From assembly GCF_022024035.1 (NCBI RefSeq), contig NZ_CP091787.1, positions 682,001-746,000 of the forward strand: DNA of 64,000 nt. The letters are read 5' to 3'. Each line of letters begins with the position of its first letter. The stretch's first letter is position 1. Position numbers and translations under genes: made by a program. Source of the DNA: Prevotella sp. E13-17 (GTDB taxonomy: Bacteria > Bacteroidota > Bacteroidia > Bacteroidales > Bacteroidaceae). Below the pieces are notes generated by a model. It was not told where the DNA came from. It saw only the letters and a program-made list of their open reading frames with translations, and ran no database searches. Of this stretch, positions 25,836 through 35,039 are shown piece by piece.

Positions 25836-28676
25836 TTAAAGAGTAACAGAAACACCGAAAGCTACACTGCGTGTAAGAGGTGTTGTTGCGCTGTAGGCAG
25901 CAGCATCGACCTCATCGAGATGATCGAAAGTGAAGAGGTCAACACCACGCAGATATACCTTGGCACCATTAATGTACTTGGTCTTGGCCAGCAACTGCTT
26001 GGGTACGTTGTAGTAGAACTCAATGTTGCGCAGCTTCAGATAAGAACGGTCGCGCAGCCAGAAATCACTGGTCTGATAGTTGTTGGCATTGCTTTCAGAA
26101 CTCAAGCGAGGATATTTGGCATTGGCATTGTTGTTCTCCTGGCTCCAGCGGTTGTCGTAAACCTGCTGGGCAAGGCTGCTGTTGCCAACAAGTCCCCAGT
26201 AGTAACCAGTTGTGTTGAGCATGGCAGAGAAGCGACCTACGCCCTGGAACATCATGTCAAGGCCGAAGTTCTTGTATTCAGCTCCGAGATGGAAGCTATA
26301 GTACAACTCTGGTGCGGTAACGCTGTAGCCCATACGAACCTTATCGTTGGCATCAATCACATTGTCGCCATTAACATCTTTGTAGCGGATATCACCAGGA
26401 CGTACGGTGGTGAACGTCTGACGGGGAGCAGCATCAATCTCTTCCTGACTGGTGAAGATGCCCTCAGAAACAAGTCCGTAGATAGAGTTGAGAGGATTGC
26501 CAGTCTGAACAAGGTTGTCGTAAGCACGTAGCTCTTCTGCCATATCCTTAATCTTGCTCTTTGCCAGTGTCATGTTGCCACCGATGTTGAGTGTGACGTC
26601 TCCAAACTGGTGGGTATAGTCGATAGATGCATCGAAACCGTGCTGGTTGACAACACCCTGGTTGACGTAGGGAGTACCGAAACCAATCAAGGCTGTGTAG
26701 GCACCGGCACCAGAGCACCAGATGTCGTAACGATGATTGAAGAAGTAGTCAAACTCCACGTTCAGACCCTTGAAGAGCGTAGCATCGAAGCCAACATTGA
26801 ACTTGGTGGCCTTCTCGTGGCTGGGGTTGACTGTAGCCATGGTGCCGAGTGTTGTGGTACCATAAAGATCTTGTGCGGCTGTTGCATCTACGAAATAGTA
26901 GGCAGATGCACCGCTGATAGAATAGCTCTGCGTGTAGTAGGTCCAGATGTTGTCACCAGGGAGGTAGTCGGCATTCAGTTTGCCGATAGAGGCTCGCAGC
27001 TTCAGGAAATCAATCCACTTGATGTCTTTCATGAAGTTCTCCTTTGAGATGACCCATGCTGCAGAGAGGGTAGGGGCAAAAGCCCACTTAGTGTTTGGAG
27101 CCAGGCGGCTTGAACCACTATAGGATAAAGCCAACTCAGCGATATACTTCTGTTTGTAGGCATAGTGCGACCACCAAGAATAGTTCTGACGGTAGATAAT
27201 GTTGTTATTACCATTCAGGTGCTGATAGTCGTAGTCCCACTTCAGCTGGCTATATACATAGTGGTCGTCGAAAGTGCGGTCGAAATTGACACCGCCGGCA
27301 GCAGTCAGACGGCGAGCAAAAGCACGGGTAGCAGCAACCTGAGCCATTTCGGTACGTTCACCACCTGTGAAGTAGTCGCCCAATACGGGCTCGCCAGCAT
27401 TCCAGCCAGTCACGGGATAGCTTCCATAGACGTAGCCCTTGCTGTGATTCTCGTAAAGCGTTGAGTAGGTATCATAGCCTAGCTTCAGGAAGAAACCTAA
27501 GCCCTTAACCCAGCTGGACAAATCCTGTGTGAGAGTTATGTCTGCGAAAAGTCCACGCTCATGAATCTTAAAGTAAGCAGCGTCGGTTGTTAAAGCCACG
27601 GGATTCAGAGTACCTGCCCATGTTGAATTACCACCCCAGTCGCCTGTTTCGCTCTTGATGGGGAAGGCTGCAGATGGCAAATTGTAGATGTTGCTCCAAG
27701 GTGTTGCTTCATTGCCAGGCTGTGAATTCTCGCTGAGCAAACCAGAGATATTGGCTTTCAACATTGTGGTTGGTGTCAGGTCGATATCCAAATTGATGCG
27801 CAGGTTACCGCGTACGTACTTATCCTGAGTAGAATAACCGCTGGTAGCATCAGGTGTCTTGATGAAACCTTTATCAGAAAGCAGGTTCAAGGCGGTGTAG
27901 TAGCGGAAACGCTCGCCACCACCTGTAAAGTCAATGCCCACTTTGTTGGTGACGCCATGATGACGGAAGGTCTCATCTACCCAATTCACGTTGGGGTATT
28001 GGTAAGGATATTGTCCATTTTGGAACGCTGCCATAGCCTCCTGGCTATAGCGTGCATATTCGCCTTTGCCCTCGTTGAACAGAGCCTCGTTCATGGCTGC
28101 TGCATAGGTAGGACCATCAATGAACTTAGGACGGTCGGTCTGATAGTTAATCAGGTGGTCGTAGTGTACAGACATCTCATTGGAGTTGTATTTACCACGC
28201 TTGGTGGTGATGAGAATAGCACCGTTGATACCTTTATAACCATAGAGCGCAGTGGCTGCAGCATCCTTCAGGATGGTAACATTCTCAACATCTTCGGGGG
28301 TTACAACCGAAATCTCGCGCTCAACACCATCGACCAGAATCAGTGGCGTGCTGGTGCTGAGACTCTGTAGGCCACGAACATAGAACGTAGGATTCTTGGC
28401 AAAGTAAGAGCCTGTGCCATCGAGCGAAACCAGACCATTGCCTTGGCCCAGGATAGAGTTGCCGATATTCTTGGCGGAACGCTTATCCACATTGTCGCGT
28501 GTAATGACAGAGGCTGACGATGTAGATTGCTCACGGCTGAACGTCTTTTCTGCTCCCACATCGATGCTCTGCTGGACAAAAGTGTTGCCTTTTTGCGCTA
28601 TGCTGTCTTTCTGTGCTGCTGCTGGCAGGCTGAGGCCTGCAAGCAGTGAGAGCACGAATATATTTTTTCTATTCAT
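25836..28676 (-). CDS. SusC/RagA TonB-dependent outer-membrane transporter (second pair, no carboxypeptidase-like domain)
   Basis: 946 residues. Signal peptide ending at about residue 21 (A-A-A-Q). The protein goes nearly straight into the plug domain (F-Y-V-R-G-L-Q-S-L ... L-I-L-V-D-G-V-E-R-E ... L-K-D-A-A-A-T-A-L-Y-G); the carboxypeptidase-like domain at the front of most SusC proteins is missing, which explains the shorter length. The beta barrel fills the rest. With SusD it imports oligosaccharides using TonB. The four-fold 7-base repeat just before its ATG may influence translation. Confidence 0.94.
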   Translation of the reverse strand: MNRKNIFVLSLLAGLSLPAAAQKDSIAQKGNTFVQQSIDVGAEKTFSREQSTSSASVITRDNVDKRSAKNIGNSILGQGNGLVSLDGTGSYFAKNPTFYVRGLQSLSTSTPLILVDGVEREISVVTPEDVENVTILKDAAATALYGYKGINGAILITTKRGKYNSNEMSVHYDHLINYQTDRPKFIDGPTYAAAMNEALFNEGKGEYARYSQEAMAAFQNGQYPYQYPNVNWVDETFRHHGVTNKVGIDFTGGGERFRYYTALNLLSDKGFIKTPDATSGYSTQDKYVRGNLRINLDIDLTPTTMLKANISGLLSENSQPGNEATPWSNIYNLPSAAFPIKSETGDWGGNSTWAGTLNPVALTTDAAYFKIHERGLFADITLTQDLSSWVKGLGFFLKLGYDTYSTLYENHSKGYVYGSYPVTGWNAGEPVLGDYFTGGERTEMAQVAATRAFARRLTAAGGVNFDRTFDDHYVYSQLKWDYDYQHLNGNNNIIYRQNYSWWSHYAYKQKYIAELALSYSGSSRLAPNTKWAFAPTLSAAWVISKENFMKDIKWIDFLKLRASIGKLNADYLPGDNIWTYYTQSYSISGASAYYFVDATAAQDLYGTTTLGTMATVNPSHEKATKFNVGFDATLFKGLNVEFDYFFNHRYDIWCSGAGAYTALIGFGTPYVNQGVVNQHGFDASIDYTHQFGDVTLNIGGNMTLAKSKIKDMAEELRAYDNLVQTGNPLNSIYGLVSEGIFTSQEEIDAAPRQTFTTVRPGDIRYKDVNGDNVIDANDKVRMGYSVTAPELYYSFHLGAEYKNFGLDMMFQGVGRFSAMLNTTGYYWGLVGNSSLAQQVYDNRWSQENNNANAKYPRLSSESNANNYQTSDFWLRDRSYLKLRNIEFYYNVPKQLLAKTKYINGAKVYLRGVDLFTFDHLDEVDAAAYSATTPLTRSVAFGVSVTL

Positions 28677-28679
28677 AGT

Positions 28680-28707
28680 TTCTTAATTCTTAATTCTTAA
28701 TTCTTAA
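28680..28707 (-). repeat. Four tandem 7-base repeats next to a SusC start codon
   Basis: TTCTTAA four times on the plus strand, TTAAGAA on the coding strand, ending three bases before the ATG. This region would hold the ribosome-loading site. Confidence 0.85.
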
Positions 28708-28724
28708 TTTTTCACTCAAGAATT

Positions 28725-30824
28725 TTACCAGCCAGGGTTCTGAATGAGACCGTAGCCCTTGTTTATCTCAGTGATTGGCAGTGGGAAGAGGAACCACTTC
28801 TTAACTTTAAGATCGTTTGGATCCATGTCCCACATCACACGGCGACGATTCTGCAGGGTGAACTTCTCATATTTGAAGTGGTCGGGTTCAGCCAAGCCAT
28901 TATCCTTGTCTGTACCAATGTATGGGTTGTAGTTGGGAAGCCACTCGCCCATAACGTTCTGCAGACGGGTAATCTTCATGCCATGCAGTTCTTTACACAT
29001 CCAATCGGTGCGCTTGTAACGAATCATGTCATAGTAGCGGTTGTTGCTCATGCCCAACTCGCAAGCACGTTCTCGAAGAATTTCTTCGATGAGCTTGCTC
29101 TTGTCGGTGGTCAGCGTGTTGTCAAATTTCTCCATGGGGTCAAGACCTACACGAGCACGCACTCTGTTCACACAGTTGAGTGCAGCAGTCAAATCGCCTG
29201 TCTGGGCCAGTGCTTCTGCCCACATGAGCAGCATTTCGTCGTAGCTCAGATATACCCAGTGCATAAACTTACGGTGATACTCCTCACCCAAGTAGTACTT
29301 CATGGTACCGAAACCGGTAGAATATCTGAATGTCAGCTGTTCGACAATGGTACCATCGGTTTTAGCGATGCTTTGACCTACATTGTTGCCACCAGTCCAC
29401 AACTCATAGATGTCGCCAGAAGACTTGCCTGAGTTCCAGTCAAGTGTCATGGGCTGACCATTGACAATAGCATTCTCGTAAAGACGTGGGTCGCGGATGG
29501 CATATTTCTGGATAGTCTTCTTACCTGACTTCTGTGGAGGACTGAAGAATAGCTGACCATCAGGCTTAACCGTCTGGTTGGCGTTATTCTTGATTGCATA
29601 TGTCGGAGCTACAGGAGCACTGGCAGCATCGTCCCACTTGAAAGGTTCGCCATTTGCCCATGGGAACATCTCAACATACTCGACAGTAGGACAGTAAGAG
29701 TTTCGACCGATGCCAACCCAGTTCCACCATGCATAGGTGCCCTGTGTGCCATAGATGGTAGCTACGCGGGTAGAGTGGATTACTTCCTTGCTACCTTGAT
29801 ATATGTATCCCATACGATAGGCCTGACGATAAGCATCGGCACTATTCTCTGTGGGTTGGTTCAACTCATAAAACGCGCCGCCTGTACCCAGCGTTTCGCT
29901 ATTGGGGTTGGCTTCACCGTTGGCTGCAAAGAATTCGCGGCATGCCTGCTCAGCGCGAGTCCAGCGGGCAGGATCGTAGTTGCCATACCATACCAGATGC
30001 TCTTTCTCTGCCTCAGAGTTACCTCCATAGTAACCCTCGTTGTCGTTGAACAGAGGTGATGCAGCGAAAACCAGAATCTTAGCTTTCAAAGCCAGTGCAC
30101 CTGCCTTCGTCCAGCGACCAGTATTGTTGTAGGCATCAGTGTCTTTGGTGTCTCCGTCCCATGCCCAACGCAGGTCGGGAGCAGCTTCATCGAGCAGGTT
30201 AACCATGTAGTTAACGGTTTCTTCGACCGTAGCGCGTTTCAGATGAGAGTAGTCACCCTCTGTGCCTGAGTAAACCTTGTCAATGATAGGCAGACCTCCG
30301 TAAACACTGAAAAGGTCGAAATAACGTGCAGCTATCAGACACTTGGCTTCTGCAATATAGCTTTTCTTGTCGGCCTCTGCCAATCCGGGAACTCGATCGA
30401 TGTTTTCAAGAAGCAGGTAGGCTTGACGAACAGCAGCCCACACCTTGTCATTAATAAAAGAAATTAATGGATCGTCGTTGGCAGACAGCGTGTTGCTATA
30501 ATAAGAATTGAAGATGGCTGTACCATTCCAGTGAATCTGGTAACAGTCTGTCAGTGCATCCAACTTACCCCAGTAGTGATTCTGACTGGTTGGCAGACCA
30601 GAAGCATTCGAGAATGGCAGTCCATAGTACTGCATGCCGTAGATACCTGTCAGAAACTGTCGGGTGTATTCGGCACTATTAAATACTGTGTCGATGGTGA
30701 CAGTTCCGCCTGGCGCTTTTTCTACAAAGCTATCGCCCACTTTTACATCATCGGTACATGCGGTGAATGCTGCACCAGAGACCAATGCCATTGCGGAGGC
30801 GTAAATGATATGTTGAAGTTTCAT
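28725..30824 (-). CDS. SusD/RagB-family glycan-binding lipoprotein (first pair)
   Basis: 699 residues, longer than usual for SusD. The lipobox A-F-T-A-C gives a lipidated Cys near residue 23. Fold marks: A-K-C-L-I-A-A-R-Y-F-D-L-F-S-V-Y-G-G-L-P, A-L-K-A-K-I-L-V-F-A-A-S-P-L-F-N, V-Y-L-S-Y-D-E-M-L-L-M-W-A-E-A-L and R-A-C-E-L-G-M-S-N-N-R-Y-Y-D-M-I-R-Y, ending I-Q-N-P-G-W. Extra length lies in loops between about 260 and 480, which may shape specificity for branched pectin. It follows its SusC partner by 36 bases. Confidence 0.94.
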   Translation of the reverse strand: MKLQHIIYASAMALVSGAAFTACTDDVKVGDSFVEKAPGGTVTIDTVFNSAEYTRQFLTGIYGMQYYGLPFSNASGLPTSQNHYWGKLDALTDCYQIHWNGTAIFNSYYSNTLSANDDPLISFINDKVWAAVRQAYLLLENIDRVPGLAEADKKSYIAEAKCLIAARYFDLFSVYGGLPIIDKVYSGTEGDYSHLKRATVEETVNYMVNLLDEAAPDLRWAWDGDTKDTDAYNNTGRWTKAGALALKAKILVFAASPLFNDNEGYYGGNSEAEKEHLVWYGNYDPARWTRAEQACREFFAANGEANPNSETLGTGGAFYELNQPTENSADAYRQAYRMGYIYQGSKEVIHSTRVATIYGTQGTYAWWNWVGIGRNSYCPTVEYVEMFPWANGEPFKWDDAASAPVAPTYAIKNNANQTVKPDGQLFFSPPQKSGKKTIQKYAIRDPRLYENAIVNGQPMTLDWNSGKSSGDIYELWTGGNNVGQSIAKTDGTIVEQLTFRYSTGFGTMKYYLGEEYHRKFMHWVYLSYDEMLLMWAEALAQTGDLTAALNCVNRVRARVGLDPMEKFDNTLTTDKSKLIEEILRERACELGMSNNRYYDMIRYKRTDWMCKELHGMKITRLQNVMGEWLPNYNPYIGTDKDNGLAEPDHFKYEKFTLQNRRRVMWDMDPNDLKVKKWFLFPLPITEINKGYGLIQNPGW

Positions 30825-30860
30825 ATTGTATTCTTCTTTATATGTTAAACAGTAACACCA

Positions 30861-33800
30861 TTAGAATCCGAGCTTAAGGCTCGCTGTGTATGTACGCTGC
30901 AATGGATAAGAGGGCGCATTGCTGGCGCGTGTTTCAGGATCACCCCAGATGTAGGGTGAGAATGTCAGCAGGTTATAGCCACTGAGGGCCAGCTGCATCT
31001 GGTTCAGACCAAGTGATTTCATGAATGGAAAATGGAAATCGTAGGCCAACTGGATGGTCTTCACACGCAGGTACTTGGCATCCTTCTCGTAGAGCGTGCA
31101 TTCTGCATAGTTCTGAAGTGCGTTATTCCATGTGGCACGGGGATATTCAGCACTCTGTGATGGATTGTCAACGGTCCATGTGTGGTCGAGATGGTATTTC
31201 AGCAGACCACCATCGGTGTTAGTGCTGGCTGCCTGGAATGGACGACGGAATACATCGGAGATGAGACGGCTAACGTTCCAAGCACCGGTCAGCTGAGTGT
31301 TAAATGACCATTCTTTGTATTGGAAACCAAGGGTTAAACCTGCGATGTATTCTGGATCGTCAGTATAGGCATTACCACGGAACATATCGTTACCGTCAAT
31401 CTTACCATCCTTGTTGAGGTCAACAAATATAGCGTCACCAGGCATTAGTTTTCCTACCATCTGCTCAGGGAAAGCTGAACCGAATTGTGCTTCGTAATCG
31501 GCTTCGGCACCCTCATAGTAGAACTTCCAGAATTTGTACAAAGGGCGTGAACCAATGCGGTTGCCGCGTTCATACATGTAGTCATAGGCCTTTGGAGCTT
31601 CCTTTCTTTCGATAATCTCGTTTTGGTTGTAAGAAACGTTGAACTTAGCCCAGTAACGGAAGTCGCTGCCAATCTTGTCCTGCCAGTTGAGTGATGCTTC
31701 CCAACCCCAGCTGTTTACCTCACCGAGGTTGCTAAATGGAACGGTGAAGCCGAGGATACTGGGAGCTGTCTGGTCCTGCAGCAAAATGTCTTTACGTTTT
31801 TCGCGATAGATATCGAATACGCCACGCAGACGGTCGTTGAGGAAATTTACATCAATACCGTAGTCCTGCTTGAAGGCCGTTTCCCAAGAAACGTCAGGGT
31901 TGTTCTTGGTTGCTTCTACAGCGCCCTTCGCAACGGTACCATTCTCTACACCGAAGTCGTAAGCATAAGGATTGGTGTCTTTACCAATACGTTCTGCAAG
32001 TGCAGTGGTATTAACAAAGTATGGATCGGGGATATACATGAATCGGCTGCCACCAATCTTATCATTACCTACGAGACCCCAAGAAGCACGCAACTTAACG
32101 AAACTGAATACCTTCTTAAGGGGCTTGAAGAAGGGCTCATCGCTAATCACCCAACCTACAGAACCTGCAGGGAAGGTACCAAAGCGCTTGCCGGGAGCGA
32201 AGTTCTCAGAACCGTTGTAACCAATATTGAACTCAGCAATATAGCGGTTGTTCCAGTCGTAGGTTACACGACCTACCAGACCTACGTAAGTACGTGGTAT
32301 ATCAAGATAAGTACCGCTAATATAGTAGTCCTTACTTTGGTTGTATAGGGCAAGGGCAGAAATGGTGTGCAGACCGAAGGCACGGCTGTAGTTTACAGAA
32401 CCTTCCATATACCAGTTACGACCCGGACGGCCGCTTATATCTGTTGAGTATAATGGAAGTGTGGGTTCTATATTCTTACGATATAAGATGGTTTCACCAT
32501 CAGCCTGAAGAATAGGTGTGTAGGTTGCAATTTCAGCTGTGGTGGTGCGACGTGAAGTGAAGCTGCTGCTATAAGAGCCTTTGATTTTGGCAGATAGTCC
32601 TTTGGTAATAAAATCCAACTTCTGATCCAAAATCAAGTCGAAACTCAATTTGTTGTTGTTGTCATGCCAACCACCAGGCTGATAGGCGTAGTAGGTCATT
32701 GGAGAGCTACCTAAAAATGGCAACATGTTTGCAGGATTCTGCTCGAAGTTTAGGTTGTCAGTGGGCGAGACGGAGTTAACAATATAACGACCATCAACGA
32801 TTCCGGGGCTCACAAAAGGAGTGGCCTGATAGATAGCCTTAATCATACCGCCAGATCCTTGACCTGTACGTGGAGAATCCTTATCGTCAACCTTACCAGA
32901 AACATTGACACTCAGCAAGGTCGTCTTTGTGACGTTCAAGTCGATGTTGGCACGGTAGTTGAAACGCTGATACTGATAACCAAAGTCGTAGTCAGCATCA
33001 AATTGCTTGAACAGACCGTCTTGTGTGAACATACCGGCAGAAATGAAGTATCGAACTTTCTTGTTACCGCCAGATATATTAATATTGTGTTGCTGCTGGA
33101 GCGTTACATCTTTCATGATGTAGTCTGCCCAGTTCATGCTTGGGAAACGAATGGGGTCGCTTCCATCACGGAACTTGTTGATGACATAGTCGCTGAATGG
33201 TGCTGCAAATGGCTTGGCTGGATCTGGGGTGTAGTCGTTGTATGCCATCTGGTTGTAGAAGTTGGCATACTCATAAGAGTTAGCCAACTCAATCATCTTG
33301 GTGGGAGTCATGGCTGAGAAAGAGGCGTTAGCCGTAATCTTTGCCTTTCCTTCAACACCACGCTTAGTGGTGATCAAGATAACACCGTTGGCACCACGTA
33401 CACCGAATACAGCTGTAGCAGAAGCGTCCTTCAGTACGGTGATGCTCTCAATTTCGTTGGGGTCGATGTCCCACATCTCACGTTCAACACCGTCCACCTG
33501 AATAAGGGGGTTGGCATCTACCCATGTAGCTTTACCACGAACGAAGATGCTGGCAGCATCACTACCAGGCTCACCTGAGTACTGGACCGTGGTCACACCT
33601 GAAAGCTGACCAGCCAGCACGTTGTTGACAGATGATACAGGTGTGCGAACCAAGTCTTCGGCCTTCACTGAAGAAAGGGCACCCGTGACGGTCACCTTCT
33701 TCTGAACACCGTAGGCGACAACCTCAACGCCTTTCAGCATGGTCGATTCTTCTTCGATGACCACCTTCATGCCGTTAGCGGCTTTCACGGTGGCCTCTTT

Positions 33801-34091
33801 GAAGCCTACATAAGAAATCTTTAACTGGGTACCTGGGGCTACGTTCAAAACGAAGTTACCGTCGAAGTCGGTTACGGTACCTTGAACAGTTTTGCCACCT
33901 ACGATGACAACGCTGGCGCCAATAATTGGCTCACCTTGACTATCCACAACCGTACCTTTGATCTGGCTCTTCTGTTGCTGAACAGCTGCATTAACAGCCT
34001 GCCATCCTAACATGGGGGGAGTGAAAAGCATCATTGCGCAAGTCAAAGCACAAGGCATGATAGTCTTCTTGATGGAAGTTAGTTTGATCAT
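30861..34091 (-). CDS. SusC/RagA TonB-dependent transporter (first pair)
   Basis: 1076 residues. A long N-terminal leader ends near residue 35. A carboxypeptidase-like regulatory domain follows (I-K-G-T-V-V-D-S-Q-G-E-P-I-I-G-A-S-V), then a plug domain (P-L-I-Q-V-D-G-V-E-R-E-M, L-K-D-A-S-A-T-A-V-F-G-V-R-G-A-N-G-V) and a 22-strand barrel ending in a terminal Phe. It should import rhamnogalacturonan oligosaccharides together with the next SusD. First gene of the minus-strand locus, facing the SGNH esterase gene. Confidence 0.95.
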   Translation of the reverse strand: MIKLTSIKKTIMPCALTCAMMLFTPPMLGWQAVNAAVQQQKSQIKGTVVDSQGEPIIGASVVIVGGKTVQGTVTDFDGNFVLNVAPGTQLKISYVGFKEATVKAANGMKVVIEEESTMLKGVEVVAYGVQKKVTVTGALSSVKAEDLVRTPVSSVNNVLAGQLSGVTTVQYSGEPGSDAASIFVRGKATWVDANPLIQVDGVEREMWDIDPNEIESITVLKDASATAVFGVRGANGVILITTKRGVEGKAKITANASFSAMTPTKMIELANSYEYANFYNQMAYNDYTPDPAKPFAAPFSDYVINKFRDGSDPIRFPSMNWADYIMKDVTLQQQHNINISGGNKKVRYFISAGMFTQDGLFKQFDADYDFGYQYQRFNYRANIDLNVTKTTLLSVNVSGKVDDKDSPRTGQGSGGMIKAIYQATPFVSPGIVDGRYIVNSVSPTDNLNFEQNPANMLPFLGSSPMTYYAYQPGGWHDNNNKLSFDLILDQKLDFITKGLSAKIKGSYSSSFTSRRTTTAEIATYTPILQADGETILYRKNIEPTLPLYSTDISGRPGRNWYMEGSVNYSRAFGLHTISALALYNQSKDYYISGTYLDIPRTYVGLVGRVTYDWNNRYIAEFNIGYNGSENFAPGKRFGTFPAGSVGWVISDEPFFKPLKKVFSFVKLRASWGLVGNDKIGGSRFMYIPDPYFVNTTALAERIGKDTNPYAYDFGVENGTVAKGAVEATKNNPDVSWETAFKQDYGIDVNFLNDRLRGVFDIYREKRKDILLQDQTAPSILGFTVPFSNLGEVNSWGWEASLNWQDKIGSDFRYWAKFNVSYNQNEIIERKEAPKAYDYMYERGNRIGSRPLYKFWKFYYEGAEADYEAQFGSAFPEQMVGKLMPGDAIFVDLNKDGKIDGNDMFRGNAYTDDPEYIAGLTLGFQYKEWSFNTQLTGAWNVSRLISDVFRRPFQAASTNTDGGLLKYHLDHTWTVDNPSQSAEYPRATWNNALQNYAECTLYEKDAKYLRVKTIQLAYDFHFPFMKSLGLNQMQLALSGYNLLTFSPYIWGDPETRASNAPSYPLQRTYTASLKLGF

Positions 34092-34135
34092 AAATTATTA
34101 TGTTAGTAATATCTGCTTAGAGAATTAGTTTGGTG

Positions 34136-34143
34136 CAAATATA
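34136..34143 (-). promoter_or_regulatory. Promoter -7 box of the rhamnogalacturonan locus
   Basis: On the minus strand TATATTTG, about 45 bases before the SusC start at 34091. A T-rich stretch lies at the -33 position. Confidence 0.7.
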
Positions 34144-34237
34144 GACATTATTTTATATCCATAAAAACGAAAAAGCCATTTTTTTTTAATTTTAGCTAAT
34201 TTTTGTGGTAAAAAATCAATTTTCAAAGTTTTTTGAT

Positions 34238-34245
34238 TAAGTTTG
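34238..34245 (+). promoter_or_regulatory. Promoter -7 box of the SGNH esterase gene
   Basis: TAAGTTTG, 38 bases before the ATG at 34283. A small dyad, TTTGC-ATTT-GCAAA (34242-34255), overlaps its 3' edge and the likely start site and could bind a repressor. Confidence 0.6.
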
Positions 34246-34282
34246 CATTTGCAAATCAATTCCTAAACAAACGGTAAAAACA

Positions 34283-34963
34283 ATGAAACGGTTATTCTTA
34301 TTTGTTCTTCTCACTGTGGGGAGTGTTCTGACTATAGCTGCACAGGAGAGTCTGGCAGGAAAGCGTATTGGTATCTTGGGCGACAGCTATGTGCGCAACC
34401 ATCGTGAGCCTATTGAAAATACTTGGCATTATAAGTTTGCTAAGCGGCATGGAATGCAGTACTTTAACTATGGGCGCAACGGCAACTGTGTTTCTATCGA
34501 CCTGAAACAGTGGGGTAGGGCGATGGTTAATAGATATCAGGAGATGGACGACTCGCTTGATTATGTGGTGGTTATTGCTGGTCATAACGATGCGGCACGT
34601 TTGGATAGTATAGGTGCAGATTTGTTTAGAGAAAAACTGACAGAATTATGCGATGGACTGATTGAACGCTATCCACGTGCGCAACTGTTTTTCTTTACCC
34701 CATGGATGCGAGCCGACCATGATGTGAATGCGCATAACTTCGAAGTCGTGGTAGATTGTATTCTGCAGGTTTGTGCTTCGCGTTCTATCCCTGTTTTTGA
34801 TGCTTACCACCATGGTAATATATATGCGCAGAGTGACCACTTTCGTGATCTCTTCTTCCAGAATGGGCGTCGTGATAAGGCTCATCTCAATGCCAAGGGG
34901 CATGATCGCTTTCTGCCAATAGCCGAACATTTCATCATGCAGTATATCTCATTAGATAAATAA
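34283..34963 (+). CDS. SGNH/GDSL esterase, probably rhamnogalacturonan acetylesterase
   Basis: 226 residues with a signal peptide ending at about residue 20. SGNH marks: block I G-I-L-G-D-S-Y with the catalytic Ser, block II around Y-G-R-N-G-N, block III A-G-H-N-D, and block V D-K-A-H-L-N, the catalytic Asp-His pair. The fold removes acetyl or other ester groups from sugars. Facing a rhamnogalacturonan locus, a pectin acetylesterase role is likely, but SGNH enzymes are too broad to fix the substrate from sequence alone. It would clear acetyl groups that block PL11 lyases. Confidence 0.82.
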   Translation: MKRLFLFVLLTVGSVLTIAAQESLAGKRIGILGDSYVRNHREPIENTWHYKFAKRHGMQYFNYGRNGNCVSIDLKQWGRAMVNRYQEMDDSLDYVVVIAGHNDAARLDSIGADLFREKLTELCDGLIERYPRAQLFFFTPWMRADHDVNAHNFEVVVDCILQVCASRSIPVFDAYHHGNIYAQSDHFRDLFFQNGRRDKAHLNAKGHDRFLPIAEHFIMQYISLDK

Positions 34964-34998
34964 CGCGACGATTTCTTGGGCATTATGTTTTTTTTATT

Positions 34999-35006
34999 TA
35001 TTTTTG
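34999..35006 (+). promoter_or_regulatory. Likely -7 box of the fructan regulator gene
   Basis: TATTTTTG, 34 bases before the ATG at 35040. No copy of the operator seen before the fructan genes is present here. Confidence 0.5.
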
Positions 35007-35039
35007 CAAATCAAACGCTGTGTTAATGTACGTTGATAG

